The notes beneath the pieces were generated by a model, which was given only the letters and a program-made list of their open reading frames with translations, searched no databases and was not told where the DNA came from. From Virgisporangium aliadipatigenens (GTDB lineage Bacteria > Actinomycetota > Actinomycetes > Mycobacteriales > Micromonosporaceae), in NCBI RefSeq assembly GCF_016863615.1, contig NZ_BOPF01000006.1, positions 227,674 through 291,673 on the forward strand: 64,000 nucleotides of DNA, read 5' to 3'. Below, piece after piece: positions 8,129 through 15,837 of the stretch. The position numbers and the translations under genes were made by a program. The number at the start of each line of letters is the position of its first letter. Position 1 is the stretch's first letter.

Positions 8129-8401
8129 TCAGTGGGTGGCGCGCCTGCCCATGACGGCCGCGACGACGCCGACGCCGATCGCCGCGACCACCACCTGGAT
8201 GGCGACCTCGCGCCAGTCGATGCCGGCCGTGTCGGCCACGCCGATGCCGCGGGCGATGGCCGTGCCGACGAAGGCCGCGACGACGCCGACGAGCATCGTC
8301 AGCAGGATGCCGATCCGCTGCGGGCCCGGTAGGACGATCCGGCCGAGCACGCCGATGACGAGGCCCACCACGAGGGCCGAGAGAAGTCCGCCGACAGTCA
8401 T
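8129..8401 (-). CDS. GlsB/YeaQ/YmgE-family small membrane protein
   Basis: A 90-aa protein beginning MTVGGLLSALVVGLVIGVLG. Three hydrophobic helices and the pattern GLIxGxLxRxxxPG (here GVLGRIVLPGPQ) match the transglycosylase-associated or general-stress membrane family. A late helix (EVAIQVVVAAIGVGVVAAVMG) closes the protein. The start at 8401 is chosen because AAGGA precedes it and the extension to 8476 is not conserved-looking. Function of the family is poorly known; members are often stress-induced. The gene stands alone between hairpins on both sides. Confidence 0.75.
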   Translation of the reverse strand: MTVGGLLSALVVGLVIGVLGRIVLPGPQRIGILLTMLVGVVAAFVGTAIARGIGVADTAGIDWREVAIQVVVAAIGVGVVAAVMGRRATH

Positions 8402-8476
8402 GTCCGTGTCCTTGTGCGCGAGGGACTGGTACCCGAAAGCGGTTCCCGGATCGCGCGACGGCCAAACGTGCGGCAC

Positions 8477-8508
8477 GGCTGTGGGGCGGCCGGCACCGCC
8501 CCACAGCC
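8477..8508. repeat. 13-bp perfect hairpin
   Basis: GGCTGTGGGGCGG (8477-8489) pairs perfectly with CCGCCCCACAGCC (8496-8508) around 6 nt. It sits between two divergent genes, where a terminator would not be expected. It may protect one promoter from the other or mark the end of an unseen short transcript. Confidence 0.5.
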
Positions 8509-8536
8509 TCCCCTCCTGCGTGCCAGGCTCGGGATG

Positions 8537-8568
8537 GCATCACGGCCGGCGGCGGACGGCCGTGATGC
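8537..8568. repeat. 12-bp perfect hairpin
   Basis: GCATCACGGCCG (8537-8548) pairs perfectly with CGGCCGTGATGC (8557-8568) around 8 nt, only 28 nt after the previous stem. No convergent genes explain it. Confidence 0.5.
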
Positions 8569-8668
8569 GCGCTGGGGTGTTGCGAAGCCTGGCATCGGCG
8601 CCCACCGCGGTCAATATCTTTCGGGGAACTTTCGGTCCTGGCGAAACGCTCTGAGCTGGTGGAAGGGC

Positions 8669-8706
8669 GAAAGTTTCTACGATTGAGGGGTGTCCTTTCC
8701 TGAAAG
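8669..8706 (+). promoter_or_regulatory. GAAA/TTTC palindromes upstream of deacetylase
   Basis: GAAAGTTTC (8669-8677) is a perfect odd palindrome and CTTTCCTGAAAG (8695-8706) has 5-bp arms. Two CTTTCGG copies occur just upstream (about 8618-8636). From memory, GAAA-n-TTTC boxes occur upstream of streptomycete xylanase genes as repressor sites. The placement before a xylan-active gene fits, but the match is not tested. Confidence 0.4.
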
Positions 8707-8819
8707 ATTCCGGGCTTGTTGCGGGATTGACGGACGTAAGTCCATACTCGGCCGGTCGAACGCGCGCGGCGGCGTGTGCGACGAGCATCCGCTTGTCACA
8801 CCCCCCGGAGGAGCCCCGC

Positions 8820-9842
8820 ATGATCGTTTCAACCCGCCCGCTCAGGCGCCGGCTGACCACGCTGCTGGCCGTCGCCGGTGCCGTGATCGCCGCCGGCGCC
8901 ACCGTGTTCGCCACCGGGACACACTCCGCCTCGGCCGCCGCCTGCAACGGATACGTCGGCCTCACCTACGACGACGGGCCGACCGGCAGCACCAGCCAGC
9001 TGCTCAACGCCCTGCGGTCCAACGGGGTGCGCGCGACGATGTTCAACGTCGGGCAGAACGTGGCCGGCAACCCCGGCATGACGCAGCAGCAGGTCTCCGC
9101 CGGCATGTGGGTCGCCAACCACAGCTACACGCACGCCCACCTGACCCAGCAGAGCCAGTCGCAGATGCAGTCCGAACTGTCCCGCACGCAGGACGCCATC
9201 CGTAACGCCACCGGGCAGACGCCGCGGCTGTTCCGCCCGCCGTACGGGGAGACCAACGGGACATTGCGCGGGGTCGAGTCGTCCCTGGGCCTGACCGAGG
9301 TGCTCTGGGACGTCGACTCGCAGGACTGGAACGGCGCCAGCACCGCCGCCATCGTGCAGGCCGCCGGCCGGCTGCAGAACGGCCAGGTGATCCTGATGCA
9401 CGACGGTATCCAGAACACCATCAACGCGATCCCGCAGATCATGCAGAACCTCACCAGCCGCAACCTCTGCCCGGGCATGATCTCGCCGCAGACCGGCCGG
9501 GCCGTGGCGCCCGACGGCGGCACGCAGCCCACCGGCGGCCCGACCAGCCCGCAGCCCACCAACGGCGGCGGGGGCAGCTGCACCGCGACGATCGTCCCCG
9601 GCACCGTCTGGGGCGACCGCTACAACACCACGGTGAACGTCTCCGGCTCCAGCGCCTGGATCGTGACCGTCACGCTCACCTCGCCGCAGCAGATCAGCAC
9701 GACGTGGAACGCGAACTTCACCTGGAGCGCGTCCAACGTGGCGACGGTGCGCCCCAACGGCTCCGGCAACAGCTTCGGCTTCACCACGATGATGAACGGC
9801 AACAGCGGCGCACGACCGAGCGTCAGCTGCCGCACGAGCTGA
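8820..9842 (+). CDS. Secreted polysaccharide deacetylase (CE4) with CBM2; acetylxylan-esterase type
   Basis: A 340-aa exported enzyme. ATG 8820 is preceded by GGAGGAG. Signal peptide about residues 1-41 ending near ASAAA. The NodB/CE4 domain (about 42-225) shows LTYDDGPTG (metal and catalytic Asp), NHSYTHAHL (metal His pair), RPPYGE and ILMHDG. A Gly/Thr/Pro linker leads to a C-terminal cellulose/xylan-binding CBM2 (from CTATIVPGTVWGDRYN to SVSC). This is the layout of streptomycete acetylxylan esterases that remove acetyl groups from xylan; chitin-oligomer deacetylase is the alternative. The GH11-CBM2 xylanase at 43942 is its natural partner. Confidence 0.88.
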   Translation: MIVSTRPLRRRLTTLLAVAGAVIAAGATVFATGTHSASAAACNGYVGLTYDDGPTGSTSQLLNALRSNGVRATMFNVGQNVAGNPGMTQQQVSAGMWVANHSYTHAHLTQQSQSQMQSELSRTQDAIRNATGQTPRLFRPPYGETNGTLRGVESSLGLTEVLWDVDSQDWNGASTAAIVQAAGRLQNGQVILMHDGIQNTINAIPQIMQNLTSRNLCPGMISPQTGRAVAPDGGTQPTGGPTSPQPTNGGGGSCTATIVPGTVWGDRYNTTVNVSGSSAWIVTVTLTSPQQISTTWNANFTWSASNVATVRPNGSGNSFGFTTMMNGNSGARPSVSCRTS

Positions 9843-9874
9843 ACCGGCCGCGCCGGCGGTGGAAGAATGCCGCC

Positions 9875-10357
9875 ATGATGGAGGTGGTCCTCTCCACCGC
9901 CGGCGCGCTGCTCGGTGTCGCGCTCGGCGCCGCTCTCACCGCCCGCGCGCAGACCCGGGTCTGGCACCTCGGTGAGACGGCGCGGGCCACATCGGAACGC
10001 CGCCGCGTCTACGCCGACTTCCTTGCCGCGCAACGGCACTGGCGCGCCGCCGTCATGGATCCGGACGTGCACGTGATGGCCGCGTCGACGTTCTCCCGCA
10101 AGCCGCACGCGGACGGCGGGCAGGCCGCGCTGGACGTGCTGCGACTGCGGATGGAGATCGAACTGAGCGCCCCCTCCGCGCGGGTGCCCACGGCCGCGCG
10201 GGACGCCTACCGTGCGACCATCGCCCTGGCCGAGGCGCGCGCCGTGCACCCCGCGGGCGGTGTGCCGGAGGAGATCCTGGAGCGCTGCCGGCGCGCGGAG
10301 AAGGCGTTCGCCGACGTCGCGCGCGAAGAACTGGGCGCGGGGGCGCTCTGGAGCTGA
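9875..10357 (+). CDS. Hypothetical protein with N-terminal membrane helix
   Basis: A 160-aa protein starting MMEVVLSTAGALLGVALGAA, a single hydrophobic helix, followed by a soluble helical domain of about 130 residues (RRRVYADFLAAQRHWRAAVMD, EILERCRRAEKAFADVAREE). No named family is recognised; the layout of one anchor plus a helical cytoplasmic part is common among actinomycete conserved hypotheticals. It follows the deacetylase by 32 nt and may be read through from it, but no functional link is visible. ATG 9878 is an equally possible start. Confidence 0.6.
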   Translation: MMEVVLSTAGALLGVALGAALTARAQTRVWHLGETARATSERRRVYADFLAAQRHWRAAVMDPDVHVMAASTFSRKPHADGGQAALDVLRLRMEIELSAPSARVPTAARDAYRATIALAEARAVHPAGGVPEEILERCRRAEKAFADVAREELGAGALWS

Positions 10358-10404
10358 CCGGCCCGGCATACTGAGCCGTCACTGTGCTGGCGAGAGGGGC
10401 GGCC

Positions 10405-10998
10405 GTGGGATTCTGGGGGACGTTCGTGGTGCACCGCGGCGCGCGGCCGCTGACGGGGTTCTTCGCCGACCTGGAACCCTTGCGGGGCGCCGAGCCGGCC
10501 GGCCGGCCCGTCGAGGGATGGTCGGTGACGCGGGTGTTCGACTCCGACGGGGAGCTGCCGGAGGACTTCCTGACCCGGCTGCGGGACGTGACGGACGCAC
10601 CGGCCCTCACCGCGCGGGTGCTCGACAGCAGCGCGGCGTACGTGTGCGCGGCCGGCGTCGACACGCCGCCGTGGCAGGTCTGGCTGCAACTGCAGTACGC
10701 GTTGGGCTATCTGCTGGCGCCGCCCCCGCCGTTCGACGAGGACGGCAACTATCTCGGACCCGACTGGGCCGACCCGGAGTACGAGGCCGCGAGCGCGGCC
10801 CTGGAGGAGCGGCTGCGCGCCGACGCCCCGGGCGGCGTCGAGGGTGCCGGCGCGGCCGTCGCGTGGGCCCGCGAGGCGGGTCTGGCTCCGGTCTCCGCCG
10901 AGGAGGTCGCCGCGCTGCTCGACAGCGAGAACGTCCTGGCCGAGGAGACGTTCTTCGCGTTCCTGGAGCGGCTCGGCGTCACGGCGGCCAAGCAGTGA
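10405..10998 (+). CDS. Conserved hypothetical protein (GFWGTFVV N-terminus)
   Basis: A 197-aa soluble protein. The start is set at GTG 10405, giving VGFWGTFVVHRG, because GAGAGGGG lies just upstream and this opening recurs in small actinomycete proteins of unknown role; an upstream GTG at 10384 would add seven residues. The C-terminal third is helical and ends TFFAFLERLGVTAAKQ. The stop overlaps the GTG of the next gene (GTGA), so the two are probably co-translated. This ties it to the TerD-like protein that follows. Confidence 0.65.
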   Translation: MGFWGTFVVHRGARPLTGFFADLEPLRGAEPAGRPVEGWSVTRVFDSDGELPEDFLTRLRDVTDAPALTARVLDSSAAYVCAAGVDTPPWQVWLQLQYALGYLLAPPPPFDEDGNYLGPDWADPEYEAASAALEERLRADAPGGVEGAGAAVAWAREAGLAPVSAEEVAALLDSENVLAEETFFAFLERLGVTAAKQ

Positions 10999-13139
10999 CC
11001 CCGCCTGCGGCGCTGACCGAGGCGGTCCTCGCGCGGACGCTGCGGGTCCCGGCCTTCGCCGCCGCACCCGGGGACGGGTCGGCCGCCGCGCGCCAGTTCG
11101 ACGTCGCGCTCATGTCGGCCGGTTTCAAGCTCTCGGGGGAACTTCTCCAGCGGCTGTCCACTATGGACGGTGTCCAGGTGCGGGCGATCGGGGCACGCGT
11201 CTGTGCCGTGGTGGCGCGGCTCGTCGGCGACGACAAGCGGCACAACGCCTACTTCCGCGACTTCCCGGCGGGTGTGCCGGATACCGTCGAGTTCTGGACG
11301 GGACTCATCCGGGAGACGTTCGGCGACGAGATACCGGACGGCCCGGTCAACCTGCTCGCCCTGCCGAAGTACGGCCGTTACCAACACTCCTACGAGGAAC
11401 TGCTCGCCGCGCACGCGGAGTTCGTCCCGTCGCTGAAGGACCGGGTCACGCTGCTGCACCCGGGCGGCACGCCCGACGAGGAGGCGCGCCGCACCTACCT
11501 GGAACTGGCGGCGACCCCGGTGCCACTGTCCACTGAGGACCTGGCGCTGCTGGCCGACCTGGCGGCATATTGCGTCGACGGGCCGCAGCCGAAGGCGATT
11601 CCGGTACGCGAGGTGCGGGCGGTCGTCAACCGGGCCCGGTTGGCCGCCGGAGTGCCGCTGCTCGTGGACACCGTCACGGACGTGCTGCGGTTGGCGTGCG
11701 CGGTGTCGGAGGGGGACGTGGGGCTGCGGGAGCCGACGCGGTTCCGGTCGCTGCGCCGCGCCGAACGCCGTGTGCTCCTGGAAGCGCTGCACCACCTCGT
11801 GCGGCAGGACGACCGGAAGCTCGCCGACGTCGGGCCGCACCGCGAGGCGTGGAAGCGGCTCGGTGAACGCCTCCATCCGCACGAGTACCCGCACCTGCCC
11901 GGCGCCGCCGAGGTCTTCGCCGTGGCGCGTGGCGACCGGAGCGCCCGCTCGTTCGCCGCCCGCGTGGAGGCCGCGCTCGCCGGCGGGGACCTCTCCGGCG
12001 CGCTGGACCTGCTGGCGACGCGTCCCGGCATGCTGGTGCGGGCGGCCGACCGCCTGCTCCGCGGGGCCACCCCGGAGCAGTCCCACCGCATCGTGGAATC
12101 GTTGGAGCAGAACCTCGCCCGGGTCTCCGGTCGCGTGATCCTCTCCCTGCGCGAACATCTCGGCAACCGCACGGCTCCCGAGGCCGCGCGCGGCTTCGCC
12201 AACCGCCGGGGCCGGCTGTGGGTCGCCCCGGACGCGCGCGCACCGCTACCGTCCACAGTGGTCGGACGGCTCGTCGAGTCGCTCGACGCCGAGATCGTGC
12301 GCCGGCTTCCGGCCGGTGGCCGCGTGCTCGTCGACCCGGCGGTGCTGCCCGTGGCGCTGCCGCTGTCGCAGCGTTCCACGGCGGCCGGGTTCGGGGTGCT
12401 GCCGCGCGGGTCGCGCACGCCGGTCGGGGCCGGGCACGCGCGCTTCTTCGTGTACTGGCACCAGAACGCCCGGCGCACCGACTTCGACCTCTCCGCGCTG
12501 CTGCTCGACGACGGGTTCCGCACGGCGGGGCAGCTCTCCTGGACCAGTCTCCGGGGCTACGGCGGCACGCACTCCGGCGACATCACCGAGGCGCCGGACG
12601 GGGCGTCGGAGTTCATCGACCTGGACCTGCGAACGGTGTCGGCGCGCTACATCCTGCCGATGGTGCACGTGTACTCCGGCGAGGGCTTCCAGGAGGTGCG
12701 CGAGTCGTTCTTCGGCTACATGGAACGGGAGGCCGAGCAGCTCGGCAAGCCGTTCGAGGCGCGTTCGGTGCGGATGCGCTCGACCCTGGCCGGCACCGGT
12801 CGGGTCGCGCTGCCGCTGGTGTTCGTGCGCGACGACGACGGCGGCTGGTCCGTGCGGTGGCTGCACCTGTACATGACGGCCTCGCCGGAGTTCAACGCCG
12901 TGGAGAACTCCGCCGGCACCGCCTCGCTGCTCCTGCGCGCCATCGTCGAACGTTCGTACCTGCGCGTCGCCGACCTGGTGGCGTTGATGCGCCGGGCCGG
13001 CACGGACGTCACGGAGTGGACGCCGGACGACCCGGTCCCGTCGGGTGCCACCTTCATCGGCCTCGAACGCCCCGAACACGTCGCCGACGACGCCGCGGTC
13101 TACCCGCTCGCCCGGCTGCCGGAACTGATCCCCGACTGA
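10995..13139 (+). CDS. Large protein with C-terminal TerD-like domain (SCO0854-like)
   Basis: A 714-aa cytoplasmic protein. Residues 1 to about 400 are helical with blocks such as RLGERLHPHEYPHLPGA and ALDLLATRPGMLVRAADRLL. From about 475 to 650 it reads like a TerD/stress-protein domain: FFVYWHQNARRTDFDLSAL, LDDGFRTAGQLSW, THSGDITEAPDGASEFIDLD, then ILPMVHVYSGEGFQEVRESF. From memory this matches the SCO0854/MXAN_6230 family, whose members can carry an N-terminal RING domain; no Cys-rich RING is present here. TerD domains bind Ca2+ in stress or tellurite systems. Start GTG overlaps the previous stop. A TerY-P triad lies 4.5 kb upstream. Confidence 0.65.
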   Translation: MTPPAALTEAVLARTLRVPAFAAAPGDGSAAARQFDVALMSAGFKLSGELLQRLSTMDGVQVRAIGARVCAVVARLVGDDKRHNAYFRDFPAGVPDTVEFWTGLIRETFGDEIPDGPVNLLALPKYGRYQHSYEELLAAHAEFVPSLKDRVTLLHPGGTPDEEARRTYLELAATPVPLSTEDLALLADLAAYCVDGPQPKAIPVREVRAVVNRARLAAGVPLLVDTVTDVLRLACAVSEGDVGLREPTRFRSLRRAERRVLLEALHHLVRQDDRKLADVGPHREAWKRLGERLHPHEYPHLPGAAEVFAVARGDRSARSFAARVEAALAGGDLSGALDLLATRPGMLVRAADRLLRGATPEQSHRIVESLEQNLARVSGRVILSLREHLGNRTAPEAARGFANRRGRLWVAPDARAPLPSTVVGRLVESLDAEIVRRLPAGGRVLVDPAVLPVALPLSQRSTAAGFGVLPRGSRTPVGAGHARFFVYWHQNARRTDFDLSALLLDDGFRTAGQLSWTSLRGYGGTHSGDITEAPDGASEFIDLDLRTVSARYILPMVHVYSGEGFQEVRESFFGYMEREAEQLGKPFEARSVRMRSTLAGTGRVALPLVFVRDDDGGWSVRWLHLYMTASPEFNAVENSAGTASLLLRAIVERSYLRVADLVALMRRAGTDVTEWTPDDPVPSGATFIGLERPEHVADDAAVYPLARLPELIPD

Positions 13140-13510
13140 CCGGCGTCGCCGACGAGGCCGTGCGCGTCGAGTTGCCGATCGTGAACGCGGCTGAGCAGCA
13201 CGAGGCTGGTGATCGCGCCGATCGCCAGCACCACGCAGACGGTCAGCGCCGCGAGCCGGCGGCCCGGCCGCAACGGCGTCCGGCGCACCAGCGCGTGCAC
13301 CAGGATCAGCCGGTACGCCGACGGACTGAGCGGGAAGCGCCGGTAGGTGCGGACCAGGATCACGGCCGCCACGATCGCCGCGAGCACCTCCAGCAGCCAG
13401 GTGCCCGTCGACTTCGCCTCGACGGCGGAGACGGCCAGGGCGACCAGCCCGACGGCGAGCAGGACGCCGGGCTCACGGCGGCGCGGCGCGGAAACGGCGA
13501 TCACCCGCAC
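13100..13510 (-). pseudogene. Truncated DUF2238/YjdF-like membrane protein
   Basis: A 136-aa frame starting MRVIAVSAPRRREPGVLLAV, with hydrophobic segments and the block TGTWLLEVLAAIVAAVILVR, then RRFPLSPSAYRLILVHALV. This resembles the N-terminal half of YjdF/DUF2238 inner-membrane proteins. In that family the text continues with a Gly-Gly-His-Tyr-Thr-Tyr stretch and three more helices. Here it diverges into RRTPLRPGRRLAAL, one more hydrophobic helix and a Ser/Gly-rich tail that runs 40 nt into the 3' end of the convergent gene. Likely a decayed remnant, though a short functional membrane protein is possible. Confidence 0.45.
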
Positions 13511-13530
13511 GATCCTACGAATCGCATCGG

Positions 13531-15708
13531 GTGCCTATCGTGCACCGGGTGAGTGTGCGCGGGGATCTGGCCGGGGAGTACCGGCGCGCCCTGATCGCCG
13601 CGAGCCTCGCGCCGCCCGAGAAGCCTGCCACCGCGAAGCCTGCCACCGAGAAGGCTGTCTCCGCGAAGGCCGTCTCGGCCAAGGCTTCGCGCGAGGCGCC
13701 GCCCGCCGCGCGCGGCCGCCGCGGTGTGCGGCAGCGGGCCGAGGCGCTGGCCGCCGCCGCTGTGCGCCTGGCCGGCGAAGGCCGGGCGTCCGACGCGACG
13801 CACGCCGCCGCGCAAGCGTATGCGGTCGCCGTGAACGTCCGCGACGTGACCGACCGGTGCGGGATCCTCGGGTCGGTGGTGCCCTACCTGCCGGCCCGGC
13901 TGCTGCCCGACGCGCTCGCCAGGGCGCGCCGGGTCGACAGCCCGCACCGGCGGATCCCGTTGCTGCTGGCGCTCGGCGGCCGGATGGACGGCCCGGTGGC
14001 CGAAGCGCGCTCCCTCGCGCGGGCCGCCGTCACGGCGTCCGAACGCATCCTGCTCGGATCGCTCGTCGTGCCGCACCTGGCCGAGCCCGAACGGCGCGCG
14101 GAGGTGGCCGGCGTGCTCGACGCGTTCGAGGCGGACCTCGGTGACCGGTCCGAGGACTTCGGCCGCTCCCAGGCACTCGTCGCACTCGCGCCGTTCCTCG
14201 GTGAACAGGTCGAGCGCGCCTGGAACTTCGCCCGGCACCTGATCCGGGAAGGGGCCCGCCGCGACGCGATGGTGGCGCTGCTGCCGCACCTGCCGCACGC
14301 GGCCTTGCCCGCGGTTCTCATCGACGCGCGTGCCTTCGCCGACGCGGCGGTGCGCGCGCGGGTGCTGTCGGCGCTGGCCGCTCTTCTTCCGGCGGAACAG
14401 CGCCCGAGCGTCGACGCGGCGGCCCGGCGCTTCAACGACGAGGCCGCCCGCGCGGGCGCACTGGCGGTGCTGGCCCGTCACCTGCCGGCCGCGACCCGGG
14501 CGCCACTCGTCCACGCTGCGCTGCCACCGTTCGATCCGTCGACCGGCCGGCCGGAGCTGGCGTGGGTGCGCGCCGGTGCGGCCGAACTGCTGCCGGCGGA
14601 GGCGATTCCGGCGTTCGTCGCCGACGCCCGCGCGCTGACCGATCCCGACGTTCGGGCCCGCACGCTGGCCGGGCTCGTGCCCGTGGTACCGGCCGCGCAG
14701 CGCGCGACGCTCGCGGGGGAGGCGCTCGCGGCGGCCGCCGACAGTGTGGAGCCCGACGGGCTGGCCGTCCTGCTGGCGCCGTATCTGCCCGCCGAACGGT
14801 TCGACCAGGCGCTCGACGTGGCCCGGTACTGCCACGAGGAGGCCGCCCTCGTCGGTGCCCTGCGTGACGTTCCCGAGCCGTGGCCGGCCGCGATCCTGCA
14901 CGGCGTGGTCGAGGACGTCGCACGCGGCGAGCGGTCCACCCGCACGCTGGCCGAACTCGCCGCGCACCTGCCGGCCGACCTGCTGCGCACGGCACTCGCA
15001 CCCATCCGCGGCATCGAACGACCCGACGCCCGCGCCGCCGCACTGGCGGCCGTCGCGGCTCACCTGCCCGCCGCGGTGGCGAAGGCCGAGATCGCCGCGG
15101 AGGTCGAACGGCTCGACCGGCTGACGGATCCGGTCACGGCACTCGCGGCCCGGTTCGCACTGCTCGCCCAGCTGAACGACACCGCCGTCACCGCACTGCT
15201 GGCCGACGCCCGCGCCGAGCCGGACCCGCTGCGCCGCACCGAACTGCTGACGGCGCTCCTACCGGTGCGTCCCACGGTCGCGGCCGAGGCGTGGGAGGCG
15301 GCCCGCGCGATGCCGCCCACGCCGTACCGGCTGCACAAACTCGCCGCCGTCGCCCCGTACCTGCCGCCGCCCTACCGCACGGAACTCCTCGACCGGATCG
15401 AGGAGGCTCCCGCCGTCCTGACCGCACTCGCGCCGCTGCTGACGGAGCGGGAACTGCCCCGCGCGATCGCGCTCGCCACGCGGACGGAAACACTCGCCGC
15501 GCTGCTGACGAGGGCGCACCGGCTGTGGCGCGAGGACCCCACCGTCCCGCTGCGCGAGTTGGCGGGTGCGGTGCTGAGAGGGCGTTCCCGCGCGCAGTGT
15601 CTCGCCCTCGGCGTGGCGCTCGCCCCGGTCCTCGCCGACCTCGACGGCACTGGGGCGGTGGCCGACGCCGTCGAGGCGATCGCGCTGATCGGCGCGCGAT
15701 GGCCGTGA
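13531..15708 (+). CDS. Large alpha-solenoid repeat protein of unknown function
   Basis: A 725-aa protein, almost entirely helical after residue 60. It consists of degenerate repeats of roughly 35-40 residues with an A-x-x-LP-x-x pattern (VVPYLPARLLPDALARAR, LLPHLPHAALPAVLIDAR, AHLPADLLRTALAPI, APYLPPPYRTELLDRI), i.e. a HEAT/TPR-like superhelix. I see no catalytic motif, signal peptide or membrane helix, so a scaffold or binding role is likely. Residues 30-54 are five imperfect pentapeptides encoded by 15-bp tandem repeats. The start is uncertain: GTG 13531 is used, but GTG 13549 (VSVRGDLAGE) is equally plausible. Only 20 nt separate it from the divergent frame upstream. Confidence 0.7.
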   Translation: MPIVHRVSVRGDLAGEYRRALIAASLAPPEKPATAKPATEKAVSAKAVSAKASREAPPAARGRRGVRQRAEALAAAAVRLAGEGRASDATHAAAQAYAVAVNVRDVTDRCGILGSVVPYLPARLLPDALARARRVDSPHRRIPLLLALGGRMDGPVAEARSLARAAVTASERILLGSLVVPHLAEPERRAEVAGVLDAFEADLGDRSEDFGRSQALVALAPFLGEQVERAWNFARHLIREGARRDAMVALLPHLPHAALPAVLIDARAFADAAVRARVLSALAALLPAEQRPSVDAAARRFNDEAARAGALAVLARHLPAATRAPLVHAALPPFDPSTGRPELAWVRAGAAELLPAEAIPAFVADARALTDPDVRARTLAGLVPVVPAAQRATLAGEALAAAADSVEPDGLAVLLAPYLPAERFDQALDVARYCHEEAALVGALRDVPEPWPAAILHGVVEDVARGERSTRTLAELAAHLPADLLRTALAPIRGIERPDARAAALAAVAAHLPAAVAKAEIAAEVERLDRLTDPVTALAARFALLAQLNDTAVTALLADARAEPDPLRRTELLTALLPVRPTVAAEAWEAARAMPPTPYRLHKLAAVAPYLPPPYRTELLDRIEEAPAVLTALAPLLTERELPRAIALATRTETLAALLTRAHRLWREDPTVPLRELAGAVLRGRSRAQCLALGVALAPVLADLDGTGAVADAVEAIALIGARWP
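13618..13692 (+). repeat. Five 15-bp in-frame tandem repeats
   Basis: Units at 13618, 13633, 13648, 13663 and 13678 are variants of GAGAAGCCTGCCACC and GCGAAGGCCGTCTCG. They encode EKPAT, AKPAT, EKAVS, AKAVS and AKASR. The length is a multiple of three, so copy-number change would lengthen or shorten the linker without frameshift. Confidence 0.75.
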
Positions 15709-15837
15709 CCCGATCCGCCCGGGCTAGTGATTCACCGGTGAAGCACCTTGAACCGTTTGCCCCCTTCCTGCCCCTCCGATACCGTTGGCCGGCAATGTGG
15801 ATCTTCGATTCGCATGCGCACAGGAGGGAAGTCCACC

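Larger units (their letters stand above)
8402..8819. other. 418-nt intergenic region with two hairpins and GAAA/TTTC boxes
   Basis: No credible gene is seen. The left half carries two strong stems (8477-8508 and 8537-8568). The right half is the promoter region of the deacetylase gene at 8820, with GAAA/TTTC palindromes between 8615 and 8710. It separates two divergent genes, so it must also hold the promoter of the small membrane protein. Confidence 0.5.

Noticed and set aside
8414..8686. Small plus-strand frame in the deacetylase upstream region
   Set aside because: It spans both strong hairpins and the regulatory boxes, has no ribosome site and no coding-like composition.
13618..13692. 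Short CRISPR-like array
   Set aside because: The 15-bp units are contiguous, without spacers, and encode in-frame pentapeptides.
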